A stretch of DNA of 22,367 nt from Verrucomicrobiota bacterium (lineage in GTDB: Bacteria; Verrucomicrobiota; Verrucomicrobiia; Chthoniobacterales; UBA10450). A model generated the notes under the pieces. It was given only the letters and a program-made list of their open reading frames with translations. It did not search any database and was not told the origin of the DNA. Both the position numbers and the translations under genes were made by a program. The stretch is from contig QHQU01000214.1 of NCBI GenBank assembly GCA_003219925.1, forward strand, positions 1-22,367, in the 5' to 3' direction. Below, piece by piece: positions 1 through 7,071 of this stretch. Each line of letters begins with the position of its first letter. Position 1 is the stretch's first letter.

Positions 1-1589
1 CTCAGGACGAGAAGAAAAGCGCATGTCCAGATCAGGGCAGCAACGCCGCGCTGAGCGCCGAGCACAGAAAGTAAAAAGAGCAGGGTTGCGATTAGCAAAA
101 AACCCATGAGCTGTTTCACTCGCACCATCCAGGGGCCGGGCTTTGGCAAAAATTTGAGCCAGGCCGGTTGTGCGCTGAGCAGAAAGTAAGGCGCGCTCAT
201 TCCCAGCGCGATTGAGCCGAACATGAGCAAAATGACCGTGGCGGATTGGGTGAAAGCGAACCCAAGAGCGGTGCCAAGAAATGGAGCGGTGCAGGGCGTG
301 GCCAGCACGGTTGCGAATACGCCCTGAAAAAATGAGCCGGCATCGCCATGCATAGACCCTTCAGCGGCGACGGCCCGCCGGCTTAACCACTGCGGCAAAT
401 TAATTTCGAAAACGCCAAAGAGATTGAGGGCAAAAACGAGCACAACCGCGCTCATGAAAACCACGAAATAGGGATTGGTGAATTGTGCCGCCCAGACAGG
501 CTGGCCTCCGGCAGATTTAATGATCACCAGGACCAGCGCCAGGCCGAGAAACCAGGCGAAAATTCCGGCGATGAAGGCGAGGCCGCTCCGAAAAATGCGG
601 GCTCGGCTCTGACCGGCTTGCTGAACAAAACCGAAAATCTTCAGCGAGATTACCGGCAAGACGCACGGCATCAGATTGAGAATGAAACCTCCGATGAAGC
701 CGAAAACAAGGAAGCGAAGAACGTCTCTCGCTGTCGAATTCTCGTTAGACGCTACCATTTCGGAGCCAATCGAAACCTCCCAGGCATTGCGGTCCGGTGC
801 GTCAGTGGCACTTCCGAAAACGATCAGCCCGGGCAGCGATTTGAAGTTTTGCTTCGCGTTATCGAGCGGAATACGAAAGGTGTAGTTAGCGCCTTCGTGC
901 GATTCCACGCGCGGGTGACCAACGGCCACATTCTCCGGAGGCGACGGAAAGAAGTCGACGGACGGAAATTTCGCCAGTTCAGGCTGGGTAACGTTCAAAA
1001 CTAGTCCGGCCGCGTCGCTTTTCCAGGAAGCGGAAAAGTTGGCTGCGGGCGATTTGGGCAACTGCTTTTGAAAGCGCGTGAAAAGGTCTGTATTTGCCGG
1101 CGAGTTAGTCGCCGCGCTTGGGAGCGACAATGTCAAGACTGCGTCGCCCGGAATGCAAATCTTCTCACAAACAAGCCAGTTCACTTTCGCCGACAACTTT
1201 ACCGGTGAATTGGTGACGTTCTTTGCTGGCGTGATCTGTTGAATCAAGAGGACTTCGTCGTGGTAACCGTAGATCTGAATATCGCCCGGTTCCTGAAGCT
1301 TCAGCGGAATCGGCCATTGAATACTGCCGACGCGCCAGCCTTCCGGTAATTCCCATTTGATATCGGTAGGAATGCCGGCGTCGCCCGGATACTTCCAATA
1401 GGTATGCCAGTGCGGCTGCATTTTTAACCGCACGCCAACCAGAAACGGCTCGCCAGGAACAACGGCGCCCACATTTGCAAGGGCGTCGGCTTGGACGAGC
1501 TGTTTACCCTGGTAAATCTGCCCCTGTGCCGTCATTGCGATCAATGCCGACACCCACAGGAAAAATACCGAACGCCGGACTGCGTCCAT
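1..1589 (-). CDS. DsbD/ScsB-type thiol:disulfide interchange protein (partial, C-terminus outside window)
   Basis: I translated the reverse strand from the ATG at 1589; 529 codons are present and the gene runs off the left edge. Residues 1-23 form a signal peptide. Residues about 30-270 resemble the periplasmic DsbC/DsbD-like N-terminal domain and carry a Cys pair at C141 and C145 (motif CEKIC). Residues about 288-529 are a multi-pass membrane domain of the cytochrome c biogenesis/DsbD transmembrane type, with the two family-defining cysteines in LMPC (C309) and TPC (C433). Proteins of this family pass reducing equivalents from cytoplasmic thioredoxin across the inner membrane to periplasmic thiol proteins. 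A C-terminal thioredoxin-like domain would be expected beyond the edge but cannot be seen. Family assignment is secure. The exact subtype (DsbD or ScsB) and its partner are not determined. Confidence 0.9.
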   Translation of the reverse strand, partial: MDAVRRSVFFLWVSALIAMTAQGQIYQGKQLVQADALANVGAVVPGEPFLVGVRLKMQPHWHTYWKYPGDAGIPTDIKWELPEGWRVGSIQWPIPLKLQEPGDIQIYGYHDEVLLIQQITPAKNVTNSPVKLSAKVNWLVCEKICIPGDAVLTLSLPSAATNSPANTDLFTRFQKQLPKSPAANFSASWKSDAAGLVLNVTQPELAKFPSVDFFPSPPENVAVGHPRVESHEGANYTFRIPLDNAKQNFKSLPGLIVFGSATDAPDRNAWEVSIGSEMVASNENSTARDVLRFLVFGFIGGFILNLMPCVLPVISLKIFGFVQQAGQSRARIFRSGLAFIAGIFAWFLGLALVLVIIKSAGGQPVWAAQFTNPYFVVFMSAVVLVFALNLFGVFEINLPQWLSRRAVAAEGSMHGDAGSFFQGVFATVLATPCTAPFLGTALGFAFTQSATVILLMFGSIALGMSAPYFLLSAQPAWLKFLPKPGPWMVRVKQLMGFLLIATLLFLLSVLGAQRGVAALIWTCAFLLVL

Positions 1590-1653
1590 GTGATTACTTA
1601 TCACTCCACCTCGGTTCGGGCAATGGCTGGAGCTGGCTCATATCGTGCTGATA

Positions 1654-1660
1654 AAAGGAG
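1654..1660 (+). promoter_or_regulatory. Ribosome binding site for the small ORF at 1662
   Basis: AAAGGAG lies immediately upstream of the ATG at 1662, although with only one base of spacing. It is the clearest Shine-Dalgarno-like match in this area. It favours the short form over an upstream start that would overlap the dsbD-like gene. Confidence 0.4.
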
Positions 1661-1661
1661 A

Positions 1662-1886
1662 ATGCGTTACTTCGTCGTCGTTGCACTGATTGTGCTAGGC
1701 GTGATTTTCTTGCGACAGAAAAAGGCGGAAAATTCTGTCCCCCAAAAAACCGCGGAAGCCGTGGCTCAGGCAACATTGACGCCGCGCCCGGCTAGCGAGC
1801 ACGATTGGGCAAAGGCTGCAATTGATCGGACGAATGAAGTGAGACAAAAAGTGAAACGCGAACGTGCGTCGAACGAGGTGCCCTGA
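1662..1886 (+). CDS. Small single-pass membrane protein, unknown function
   Basis: This is a 74-residue ORF. Residues 2-17 form a hydrophobic N-terminal segment (MRYFVVVALIVLGVIFL) followed by basic residues, which predicts a single membrane anchor with the rest exported or cytoplasmic. The remaining 55 residues are polar and rich in Ala, Lys, Arg and Glu, probably helical, with no recognised domain. The same frame stays open upstream to 1491, but that extension would overlap the start of the divergent dsbD-like gene, so the start at 1662 behind an AAAGGAG is preferred. The gene is divergent from the dsbD-like gene with about 70 bases between starts. The function is not recognised. The ORF could be spurious, but the membrane anchor and ribosome binding site argue for a real gene. 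Confidence 0.5.
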   Translation: MRYFVVVALIVLGVIFLRQKKAENSVPQKTAEAVAQATLTPRPASEHDWAKAAIDRTNEVRQKVKRERASNEVP

Positions 1887-1993
1887 TTGATCGGGGACCA
1901 GCGCCGTAAAACCTCAATCAAGCAATCTCCGCGGCGGATCGGACCACCAGTGGTGTGACTGCTCGCAACGCTAGCTTGGTGAACAAACTCGCC

Positions 1994-2560
1994 TTAATGC
2001 TGCGCGCTCTGCGCCAGGGCCTTAGCGTGGATTGCCTGCTTAAGTGTCTGCGCTGACATGGCATGCCCGGCGGACGCTGCGACCTCATTTTTGCCAAGCT
2101 GGGTAACGTCGCTTAAGGGCGATCCCTCGTTCGTAAAAGCTGCGTCGCGCCCGGCCTCATCTTTCTTAACCCGGAAACGTCCATGCATGATGCCGACGAG
2201 CGGAACGAACTGAGTGCCGTTGTTTTCCACAAACAAGATGTCGCGATCACCGACCTTGAATTTCGGCGCATCGGTCACCTCCATCGTCTCACTGCCCACT
2301 GTACCGCCAAGCATTTGCAAAGTGATTTGCGCTCCGGGCTTTCCTTTAATCGCGTCCTCTACCTTAAAAGTAACATAACTGTTGATGTGGCGCTGACCGC
2401 CTTCCCCAACCCATTGAGAACGCACATCAGTAACCGTTCCCTGAAAGATTACTTCGGCACGGCTGACGAGCTCATCAAAGGAAGGTGGAATGACTGTCGT
2501 GGCGAGTGCGCTGCAGCCGATCGCGAGGATCCCAGCGCAAGTGAGTAGATACCTTTTCAT
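1994..2560 (-). CDS. Secreted hypothetical protein next to a matrixin
   Basis: The start chosen is the ATG at 2560 (188 residues), because it begins a clean signal peptide (MKRYLLTCAGILAIGCSALA). An in-frame ATG at 2599 would add 13 polar residues ahead of it. The mature part begins TTVIPPSFDELVSRAEVIF and continues with a beta-rich segment (QGTVTDVRSQW, SYVTFKVEDAIKGKPG, ITLQMLGG, GDRDILFVENN). This pattern suggests a small beta-barrel or OB-like exported domain. I recall similar proteins encoded beside matrixin-type proteases in Verrucomicrobia and Acidobacteria, and here it lies 177 bases downstream of one on the same strand. No catalytic motif is visible. It may be a cofactor, inhibitor or substrate of the protease, which is inference only. 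The sequence AIGC inside the signal peptide leaves a weak possibility of a lipoprotein. Confidence 0.75.
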   Translation of the reverse strand: MKRYLLTCAGILAIGCSALATTVIPPSFDELVSRAEVIFQGTVTDVRSQWVGEGGQRHINSYVTFKVEDAIKGKPGAQITLQMLGGTVGSETMEVTDAPKFKVGDRDILFVENNGTQFVPLVGIMHGRFRVKKDEAGRDAAFTNEGSPLSDVTQLGKNEVAASAGHAMSAQTLKQAIHAKALAQSAQH

Positions 2561-2737
2561 ATGTAAACGTGATAACTTAATCTGCTTTGAATTCGGCATA
2601 GTTCAATTTTGAGGACGTCGACTAAGCAGAGTCATTAATCAACAGGGCAAGCGCTGACGATCTTGTTAAGCCGGTGGTGTTCGCAGCAGACGCGACGCTC
2701 GCCGGCGGTGCCAGAGCTGAAGTCTGTGTTCGTTTGC

Positions 2738-3472
2738 TCAACGCTGCGTCAAGCTCCAGCCAGCCGGAAGCGTTGGACCATTGGCGCTGCCGGTGAAGAC
2801 ATTGTTGTCGAGATACCAGAGGGTGGTTCCCTGAACGCTCGGACCATAAAGCACGTAATCGGGCTTGCCGTCCGCGTTGAAATCGGCCGCTCCTATCAAA
2901 GTATAGCCGCTTGCAATCATCGGCCCATATGCGCCGCTAATTAAAGTAGGGCCGGACAAGTACCAGATCGCCGTTTGGCGCGTACTTGCATTGTAAAGGA
3001 GATAATCGGCAGCACCGTCGCGGTTGAAGTCCGCAACACCAACTACTCTCCAATTAGCTGGAAGGGTTGGAGCAAAAGCGCCACCCGTAAACATATTGTT
3101 GTTTAGGTACCAAATCGCGGTTTGGCGCGTGCCGGCGTTGTAAAGCAAATAGTCGGGTTTGTTGTCGGCGTTGAAATCGGACACCGTCACCAACTCCCAA
3201 CCACTGGGAAGGCTCGGCCCATAAGCCACGCCAATAAAGGTCGCTCCCGACAAATACCAGATCGCTGTTTGGCGTGTGCTGGCATTGAAGAGCAAGTAAT
3301 CGGGCTGGCTATCGTCATTAAAGTCCGCCACACCAACTACTCTCCAACCAGCCGGAAGAGTGGGAGCGAAGGTGCCGGCGACAAAAGCATTGTTGTTCAA
3401 GTACCAGACCGCTGTCTGGCGCGTGCTGACATTGTAAAGAAGATAATCGGGCTCCCCGTCGCCGTTGAAGTC
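2738..3472 (-). repeat. Five tandem 147-bp coding repeats in the matrixin gene
   Basis: The repeat period is exactly 49 codons, so five units fill 735 bases including the stop codon. Units alternate between two flavours. Units 1 and 3 (and partly 5) contain NNN plus FAPTLPAxWRVVGV. Units 2 and 4 contain LSGxT plus AYGP. This suggests growth by duplication of a 294-bp two-blade block. Confidence 0.9.
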
Positions 3473-4207
3473 GTAGAGCGGAGTTGGCGTAGCCTCCGGC
3501 ACCGCCAGGGGGGTCGGGGCTCCATAGAGCGCTTGTGCCCCCGCGATGTCATCACTTGAGAGCGTCTCGCGATTGCTCGTCATCGAATTCATAATCGCAT
3601 CCACGTGTTGCCCATGATCATCTGGGTGATCCAGACCCAGCGCGTGGCCGAGCTCATGAATAAGAACACGGCGGATATCGCCAATGGCCAACCTGTTCGA
3701 GCCAAAACGCAGCGGACCCCGATACGAGTCGAACGATTGATTTCTGTTAAAGAGAACGTCCGCCTCGATAATACTGCTACCGGAAGAACGCCAGGACGTC
3801 ACTGCCAGCGTGCCTGATCCAAACCTTTGGCCGAATACGGTGTCGGAGAAGACGATCGCGTTGACGCCGTCACCGGAGGAAACGCGAGGACTGGCTACAT
3901 TGCCATTATATTGCAACCGGGCCATGACGTTGTTCCACGCCGCGAGTGCTGGCGCTGCCGCACTATCCCATGAAGTATTGCCATCAATGAGCGTGCGCCC
4001 TGCAGAACCGAGGCCCATCTGGAAAGTCACGATAGTTCCGGCCGGCCAGCTACTCCCCTCCAGCGCGTAGCCATTTGCACGGCGGGCAACCAGCGCGAAA
4101 ACGGCCAAAAGAATCAGAATTGAGAGCAATTGCAGCAGTGCAAAGGCTCTTCTGGGCATGGGATACGGCCGGGGCAGCCGGAAGAGAGTAAATCCCATAA
4201 TCAGCAT
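2738..4207 (-). CDS. Secreted matrixin-family metalloprotease with five 49-residue FG-GAP-like repeats
   Basis: The protein has 489 residues from the ATG at 4207. In-frame ATGs at 4198 and 4159 are alternatives; the 4159 start would place a typical PRR-type signal peptide at the N-terminus, and none has a clear Shine-Dalgarno. Residues about 20-45 are the hydrophobic export signal. The catalytic domain spans about 46-230 and has the metzincin zinc motif HELGHALGLDH at 184-194 followed by a Met-turn-like AIMNSM (204-209), as in matrixins. A short Pro/Thr linker (231-245) leads to five repeats starting at D246, D295, D344, D393 and D442, each opening with a DFNxDxxxDY calcium-binding-like loop and containing TRQTAIWYL. 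The fifth repeat ends exactly at the stop codon. FG-GAP/VCBS-type repeats form beta-propeller blades. The protein is predicted to be an extracellular zinc endopeptidase with a repeat domain for substrate or surface binding. The substrate is unknown. Confidence 0.88.
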   Translation of the reverse strand: MLIMGFTLFRLPRPYPMPRRAFALLQLLSILILLAVFALVARRANGYALEGSSWPAGTIVTFQMGLGSAGRTLIDGNTSWDSAAAPALAAWNNVMARLQYNGNVASPRVSSGDGVNAIVFSDTVFGQRFGSGTLAVTSWRSSGSSIIEADVLFNRNQSFDSYRGPLRFGSNRLAIGDIRRVLIHELGHALGLDHPDDHGQHVDAIMNSMTSNRETLSSDDIAGAQALYGAPTPLAVPEATPTPLYDFNGDGEPDYLLYNVSTRQTAVWYLNNNAFVAGTFAPTLPAGWRVVGVADFNDDSQPDYLLFNASTRQTAIWYLSGATFIGVAYGPSLPSGWELVTVSDFNADNKPDYLLYNAGTRQTAIWYLNNNMFTGGAFAPTLPANWRVVGVADFNRDGAADYLLYNASTRQTAIWYLSGPTLISGAYGPMIASGYTLIGAADFNADGKPDYVLYGPSVQGTTLWYLDNNVFTGSANGPTLPAGWSLTQR

Positions 4208-4412
4208 AAAAGCACGAAGTATGCGAAGAGATACGAGTGGAAGTTAACACGCGCTATGGCAGATATTCTGGAGTTATCATACTCTTCTTCGCAAAATCTG
4301 CGTCGCCAGCATTGCCGCAAGCAGTCTAAACGAGCATGCGCAAGTCCTGCTTCCGCCTGGACAGCCAATCAGGCCGAAACGGCGGCTACCGGATTAACTC
4401 GCCCGGGCAGCG

Positions 4413-4901
4413 TCAAGGAACGAGGAAGATCTTCTGCGAGTAGGGATCCTTGACCTTGCTCCCAGATTGGTAGCCCGTCACATCGACATAACCGCCGTTG
4501 GGGTCGTAAGGACTGAAAACGTACCCAGGTTTCCCGGGAACAGGCTTCGCGACCGGGAATTGTGCTGCGCTATTTGACGAGGAACTCCGCGGCGTCGCGC
4601 TCGTCCGTGGCGTGACTGCAGTTGATGGTCGCGTTTCGTCTTGCTGGGGTAGTGGCGAAGTGGTGGTCGAGGATGTTACCGTCTGCGGCGATCGCAAAGG
4701 CGTTGCCGTCGGCTGCGGAGGCATGGCCTCCACCGGTTGCCCTTCGTAAACTGTCGTCTCTGTGTTCGAGTGCTCGCCGTGCCGGAATAAGTGGACCGGA
4801 GCCGTGACAACTGCCGCGGAAGTCGAGGCCACATTTTCCGCCGTGCGGCAACCGAAAACGGTAAGAGTCAGAAGAAAAGTGAGTGCGGCGCCACGAATCA
4901 T
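4413..4901 (-). CDS. Lipoprotein with Thr/Ser/Pro-rich linker and conserved C-terminal segment
   Basis: The protein has 162 residues. It begins with a lipoprotein signal, MIRGAALTFLLTLTVFGC, with the lipobox Cys at position 18. Residues about 45-115 are a low-complexity Pro/Thr/Ser linker, typical of an envelope spacer. Residues about 121-162 form an ordered tail rich in Gly, Pro and Tyr (KPGYVFSPYDPNGGYVDVTG ... KDPYSQKIFLVP). I recall similar tails (KPGFVYSPY..N.GYVDV.G) on verrucomicrobial lipoproteins, but no function is known to me. The gene starts 13 bases after the stop of the threonine aldolase gene on the same strand, so co-transcription is likely, although a shared function is not implied. 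Predicted location: membrane-anchored in the cell envelope. The ATG at 4901 is chosen because it starts the signal peptide directly. Confidence 0.75.
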   Translation of the reverse strand: MIRGAALTFLLTLTVFGCRTAENVASTSAAVVTAPVHLFRHGEHSNTETTVYEGQPVEAMPPQPTATPLRSPQTVTSSTTTSPLPQQDETRPSTAVTPRTSATPRSSSSNSAAQFPVAKPVPGKPGYVFSPYDPNGGYVDVTGYQSGSKVKDPYSQKIFLVP

Positions 4902-4914
4902 CGTACGATGTATA

Positions 4915-5967
4915 TCAGCGCGCTGCGGACGCGCAACTTCTCGCCGCCTTGAAATCGGAAAGGAACGCCGAGATCGCGTCCTCCGTTGCTGACCACGCGC
5001 ACATCAAACGATAAATGTCCGGCTCGATGAATTTGTAAAAATCCCATCCGCGCTCGCGTATGTTCTGCGCAACCATCGCATCGAGACGAGAAAATACCGC
5101 GTTTGATTCAACCGGAAACACAATTTCAGCTCCACAACTGCGCAGGCCGTTGGCCAATTTGAGCGCCGCCTCATTCGCCTGCCGCGCGTTTTTCAGCCAG
5201 ACTTCATCCGCTAACAAGGCGAGGCAGGGCGCCGCCAAAAAGCGCATTTTCGAGGCGAGATGTCCGCCCTGCTTTACCCGATAACCGAAATCGGCGCTGC
5301 GCTCTTTGTTGAAGAAAACGACCAGCTCGCCCGCTGCCAGACCGTTCTTCGTTCCGCCGAAGCAAAGGACTTCCACGCCGGCTCGCCACGTGATTTCCTT
5401 CGGTGCGCATCGAAGTGTCGCGATCGCATTCGCGAAACGCGCACCGTCCATATGCAAAAACATCCCGCGCTTGTTTGCGAATGCTGAAATCTCGCGAACC
5501 TCATCAGGAACATAGACCGTTCCCACTTCCGTCGCCTGCGCGAGACTGATTACGCGCGGCTTGTGCGAATGTAATTCGTGTTGGCGCGTCAGGGCCGCTT
5601 CCACTTCGCGCAAATCAATCTTCCCCTTCGTGCCGGGCGTTGGAATCAGTTTGGATCCACCTGTGTAAAATTCGCACGCGCCGCATTCGTCGTTGTCGAT
5701 ATGCGCGTACTCGTGACAGATGACACTGTGAAATGGCTGGCAAAGTTGTGCCAGCGCGAGCGCGTTGGCGGCCGTCCCATTGGAGACGACAAAAACGTCG
5801 CAATCGATTTCAAAAAGTTCGCGGACGCGATCACACAGGCGCTGAGTCCATTGATCATCACCGTAAGCTGCCGCTGCGCCGGCATTCGCGTCCTGAAGCG
5901 CAGCGCCCGCTTCCGGGCAAAGGCCCCCGGTATTGTCGCTCGCGAACTCCTGGCGCCGCTCAATCAT
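4915..5967 (-). CDS. ltaE: Low-specificity L-threonine aldolase
   Basis: This 350-residue protein belongs to the fold-type I PLP enzymes of the beta-eliminating lyase/threonine aldolase family. It converts L-threonine (and allo-threonine) to glycine and acetaldehyde in the cytoplasm. Family marks seen: the N-terminal FASDNTGGLCPEA, YGDDQWT (35-41), SNGTAANALAL (62-72), the CHEYAHIDNDE segment with H85, LHMDGARFANA with D174 (the pyridine-nitrogen Asp), and the Schiff-base lysine K207 in FGGTKNGLAAGE. Length is normal for the family. The start at 5967 is supported by the family N-terminus rather than by a strong Shine-Dalgarno. It lies upstream of the lipoprotein gene. Together with tdh, kbl, gcvT and gcvH elsewhere in the window it points to local clustering of threonine/glycine metabolism. 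Stereospecificity cannot be told from the sequence. Confidence 0.93.
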   Translation of the reverse strand: MIERRQEFASDNTGGLCPEAGAALQDANAGAAAAYGDDQWTQRLCDRVRELFEIDCDVFVVSNGTAANALALAQLCQPFHSVICHEYAHIDNDECGACEFYTGGSKLIPTPGTKGKIDLREVEAALTRQHELHSHKPRVISLAQATEVGTVYVPDEVREISAFANKRGMFLHMDGARFANAIATLRCAPKEITWRAGVEVLCFGGTKNGLAAGELVVFFNKERSADFGYRVKQGGHLASKMRFLAAPCLALLADEVWLKNARQANEAALKLANGLRSCGAEIVFPVESNAVFSRLDAMVAQNIRERGWDFYKFIEPDIYRLMCAWSATEDAISAFLSDFKAARSCASAAR

Positions 5968-6029
5968 GCTGCCTGTCGCTACCCGAGTTTCCCGATTCGA
6001 GCAATTGAATGATACCGGTCTCGAGTAGT

Positions 6030-6047
6030 CCTGAGTTTATCGAAGGG
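6030..6047. repeat. Short intergenic word of a widespread bacterial type
   Basis: CCTGAGTTTATCGAAGGG lies in the 92-base gap between ltaE and the rhomboid-like gene. Words of the form CCTGAGxxxxTCGAAGG are recalled from many bacterial genomes as dispersed intergenic repeats. Only a single copy is seen here, and its hairpin potential is weak. Confidence 0.4.
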
Positions 6048-6059
6048 CAGTCGATCCAC

Positions 6060-6860
6060 CTAGGTTGTCGCCTTCGCCTGGCTCAAATGCGGCAGACAAT
6101 ATTCTTCGCCGTTGCGCGCCACCCGAAACTCGAGATTTGGATCCGTCACTTCCGTCGCCCCGCAAATCGCGCAACGATGCAGTGCCTCCGCTTCAGCTTC
6201 GCGTGTTTGCATTTCGTAACGGCGACGGCGGGTGGTCACATCACGACGCTGGCGAACGTCACGCACGATACCGGGACCAAAGAAGATCAAGTAATTCGCC
6301 ATCGCACAAATCGCCGCGGCGCGAAATTGCATCGAACCGACAACGATTTGCAGAAGCAAAACGGCAGCCGAAAACCAGGCGATCCATTTCACTTTCATCG
6401 GCAGGATGTAGGCGAAATAGATGACGAGATCAGGATAAAAACGGGCGAAAGCGAAAAAAAGCGAAGTGGTCAGCATCAAATTTGAAAAAGCGGCACCAAA
6501 GAAAAAGGCTGCGATGGTCGTGCCGATCATCCCGACCAAATAAAAAATGGTTAGCTTGAACGCACCCCAGGCTGATTCGAGCCCGTTGCCCATCCACCAA
6601 AGAAAGAGAATGTAAAAAGCGACGTTAACCCAATCGGGTAATGGCAGCATGCTCGCCATTTGCGGAATGAAAATATAAGTGATCAGTCGCCAGACTTCGC
6701 CGTGCATGACTGCAACAGGATCGAGATCGAGCAATCGGAGATAACCCGGATTCACTTTCTCGAGGACGAAGACGAGCGCGGTAAGGAAACCGACGTAACG
6801 GAGCAAGCCGGGAACGGCGAGAAAACCGATCCGCCGTTCGAGTTTGTCGAGCAACGTCAT
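6060..6860 (-). CDS. Rhomboid-like membrane protein, probably not a protease, with C-terminal zinc-type motif
   Basis: The protein has 266 residues. About six hydrophobic segments occupy residues 22-200, followed by a strongly basic stretch (DVRQRRDVTTRRRRYE) and a cytosolic tail. The early part fits the rhomboid pattern: GEVWRLITYIFIP (54-66) and a TM2-like FLWWMGNGLESAWG (86-99). The catalytic Ser expected in a GxSG motif and the catalytic His in the last helix are not visible, so an inactive rhomboid or derlin-like role is more likely. The tail contains CAIC (C230, C233) and CLPH (C255, H258), a CxxC-x21-CxxH arrangement that could bind one zinc. The gene is divergent from gcvT with 211 bases between starts. 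The function is unknown; adaptor or chaperone-like roles are known for pseudo-rhomboids in general. Confidence 0.7.
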   Translation of the reverse strand: MTLLDKLERRIGFLAVPGLLRYVGFLTALVFVLEKVNPGYLRLLDLDPVAVMHGEVWRLITYIFIPQMASMLPLPDWVNVAFYILFLWWMGNGLESAWGAFKLTIFYLVGMIGTTIAAFFFGAAFSNLMLTTSLFFAFARFYPDLVIYFAYILPMKVKWIAWFSAAVLLLQIVVGSMQFRAAAICAMANYLIFFGPGIVRDVRQRRDVTTRRRRYEMQTREAEAEALHRCAICGATEVTDPNLEFRVARNGEEYCLPHLSQAKATT

Positions 6861-6929
6861 AATTCCGGGAGAGTAAAGGCCGCAGTTTGCGTTTTCAAGG
6901 TAGCGACGGTTTCGCCCAAGCGCCGGCCA

Positions 6930-7032
6930 GGAACACGGGCTTCAAGTCTGTGCGCTAAACAGGTCTCCAGACCTGTTTTCCTTCAGCCGGCTGAAAGCCC
7001 CGCTGGGCGCACAAGCTAAAAGCTTGTGTTCC
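6930..7032. repeat. Nested composite palindromic element between the rhomboid-like gene and gcvT
   Basis: The outer arms, GGAACACGGGCTT (6930-6942) and AAGCTTGTGTTCC (7020-7032), pair over 13 positions with two G-T wobbles. Inside lie TGTGCGC (6949-6955) against GCGCACA (7007-7013), a perfect 10-bp-arm palindrome centred at 6967-6968 (AAACAGGTCT/AGACCTGTTT), and the 14-bp palindrome TTCAGCCGGCTGAA (6982-6995). A further 8-bp-arm hairpin (7010-7028) uses the right outer arm. It fills about half of the divergent intergenic region and ends 39 bases before the gcvT start. Confidence 0.85.
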
Positions 7033-7071
7033 GATGCTTGCGTCACTTTCCTCGAAGTCTAGGATGCTCGC

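Noticed and set aside
483..1004. 173-codon plus-strand frame
   Set aside because: It is antisense to the dsbD-like gene, has no signal or domain, and is an effect of the GC-rich codon pattern.
3122..3559. 145-codon plus-strand frame with repeated VVEVG/VKQIVG words
   Set aside because: It is the antisense reading of the matrixin 147-bp repeats, so its repetitive look is inherited.
6861..7071. Glycine riboswitch upstream of gcvT
   Set aside because: The characteristic conserved core words of glycine aptamers were not found. The region is explained instead by nested palindromes.
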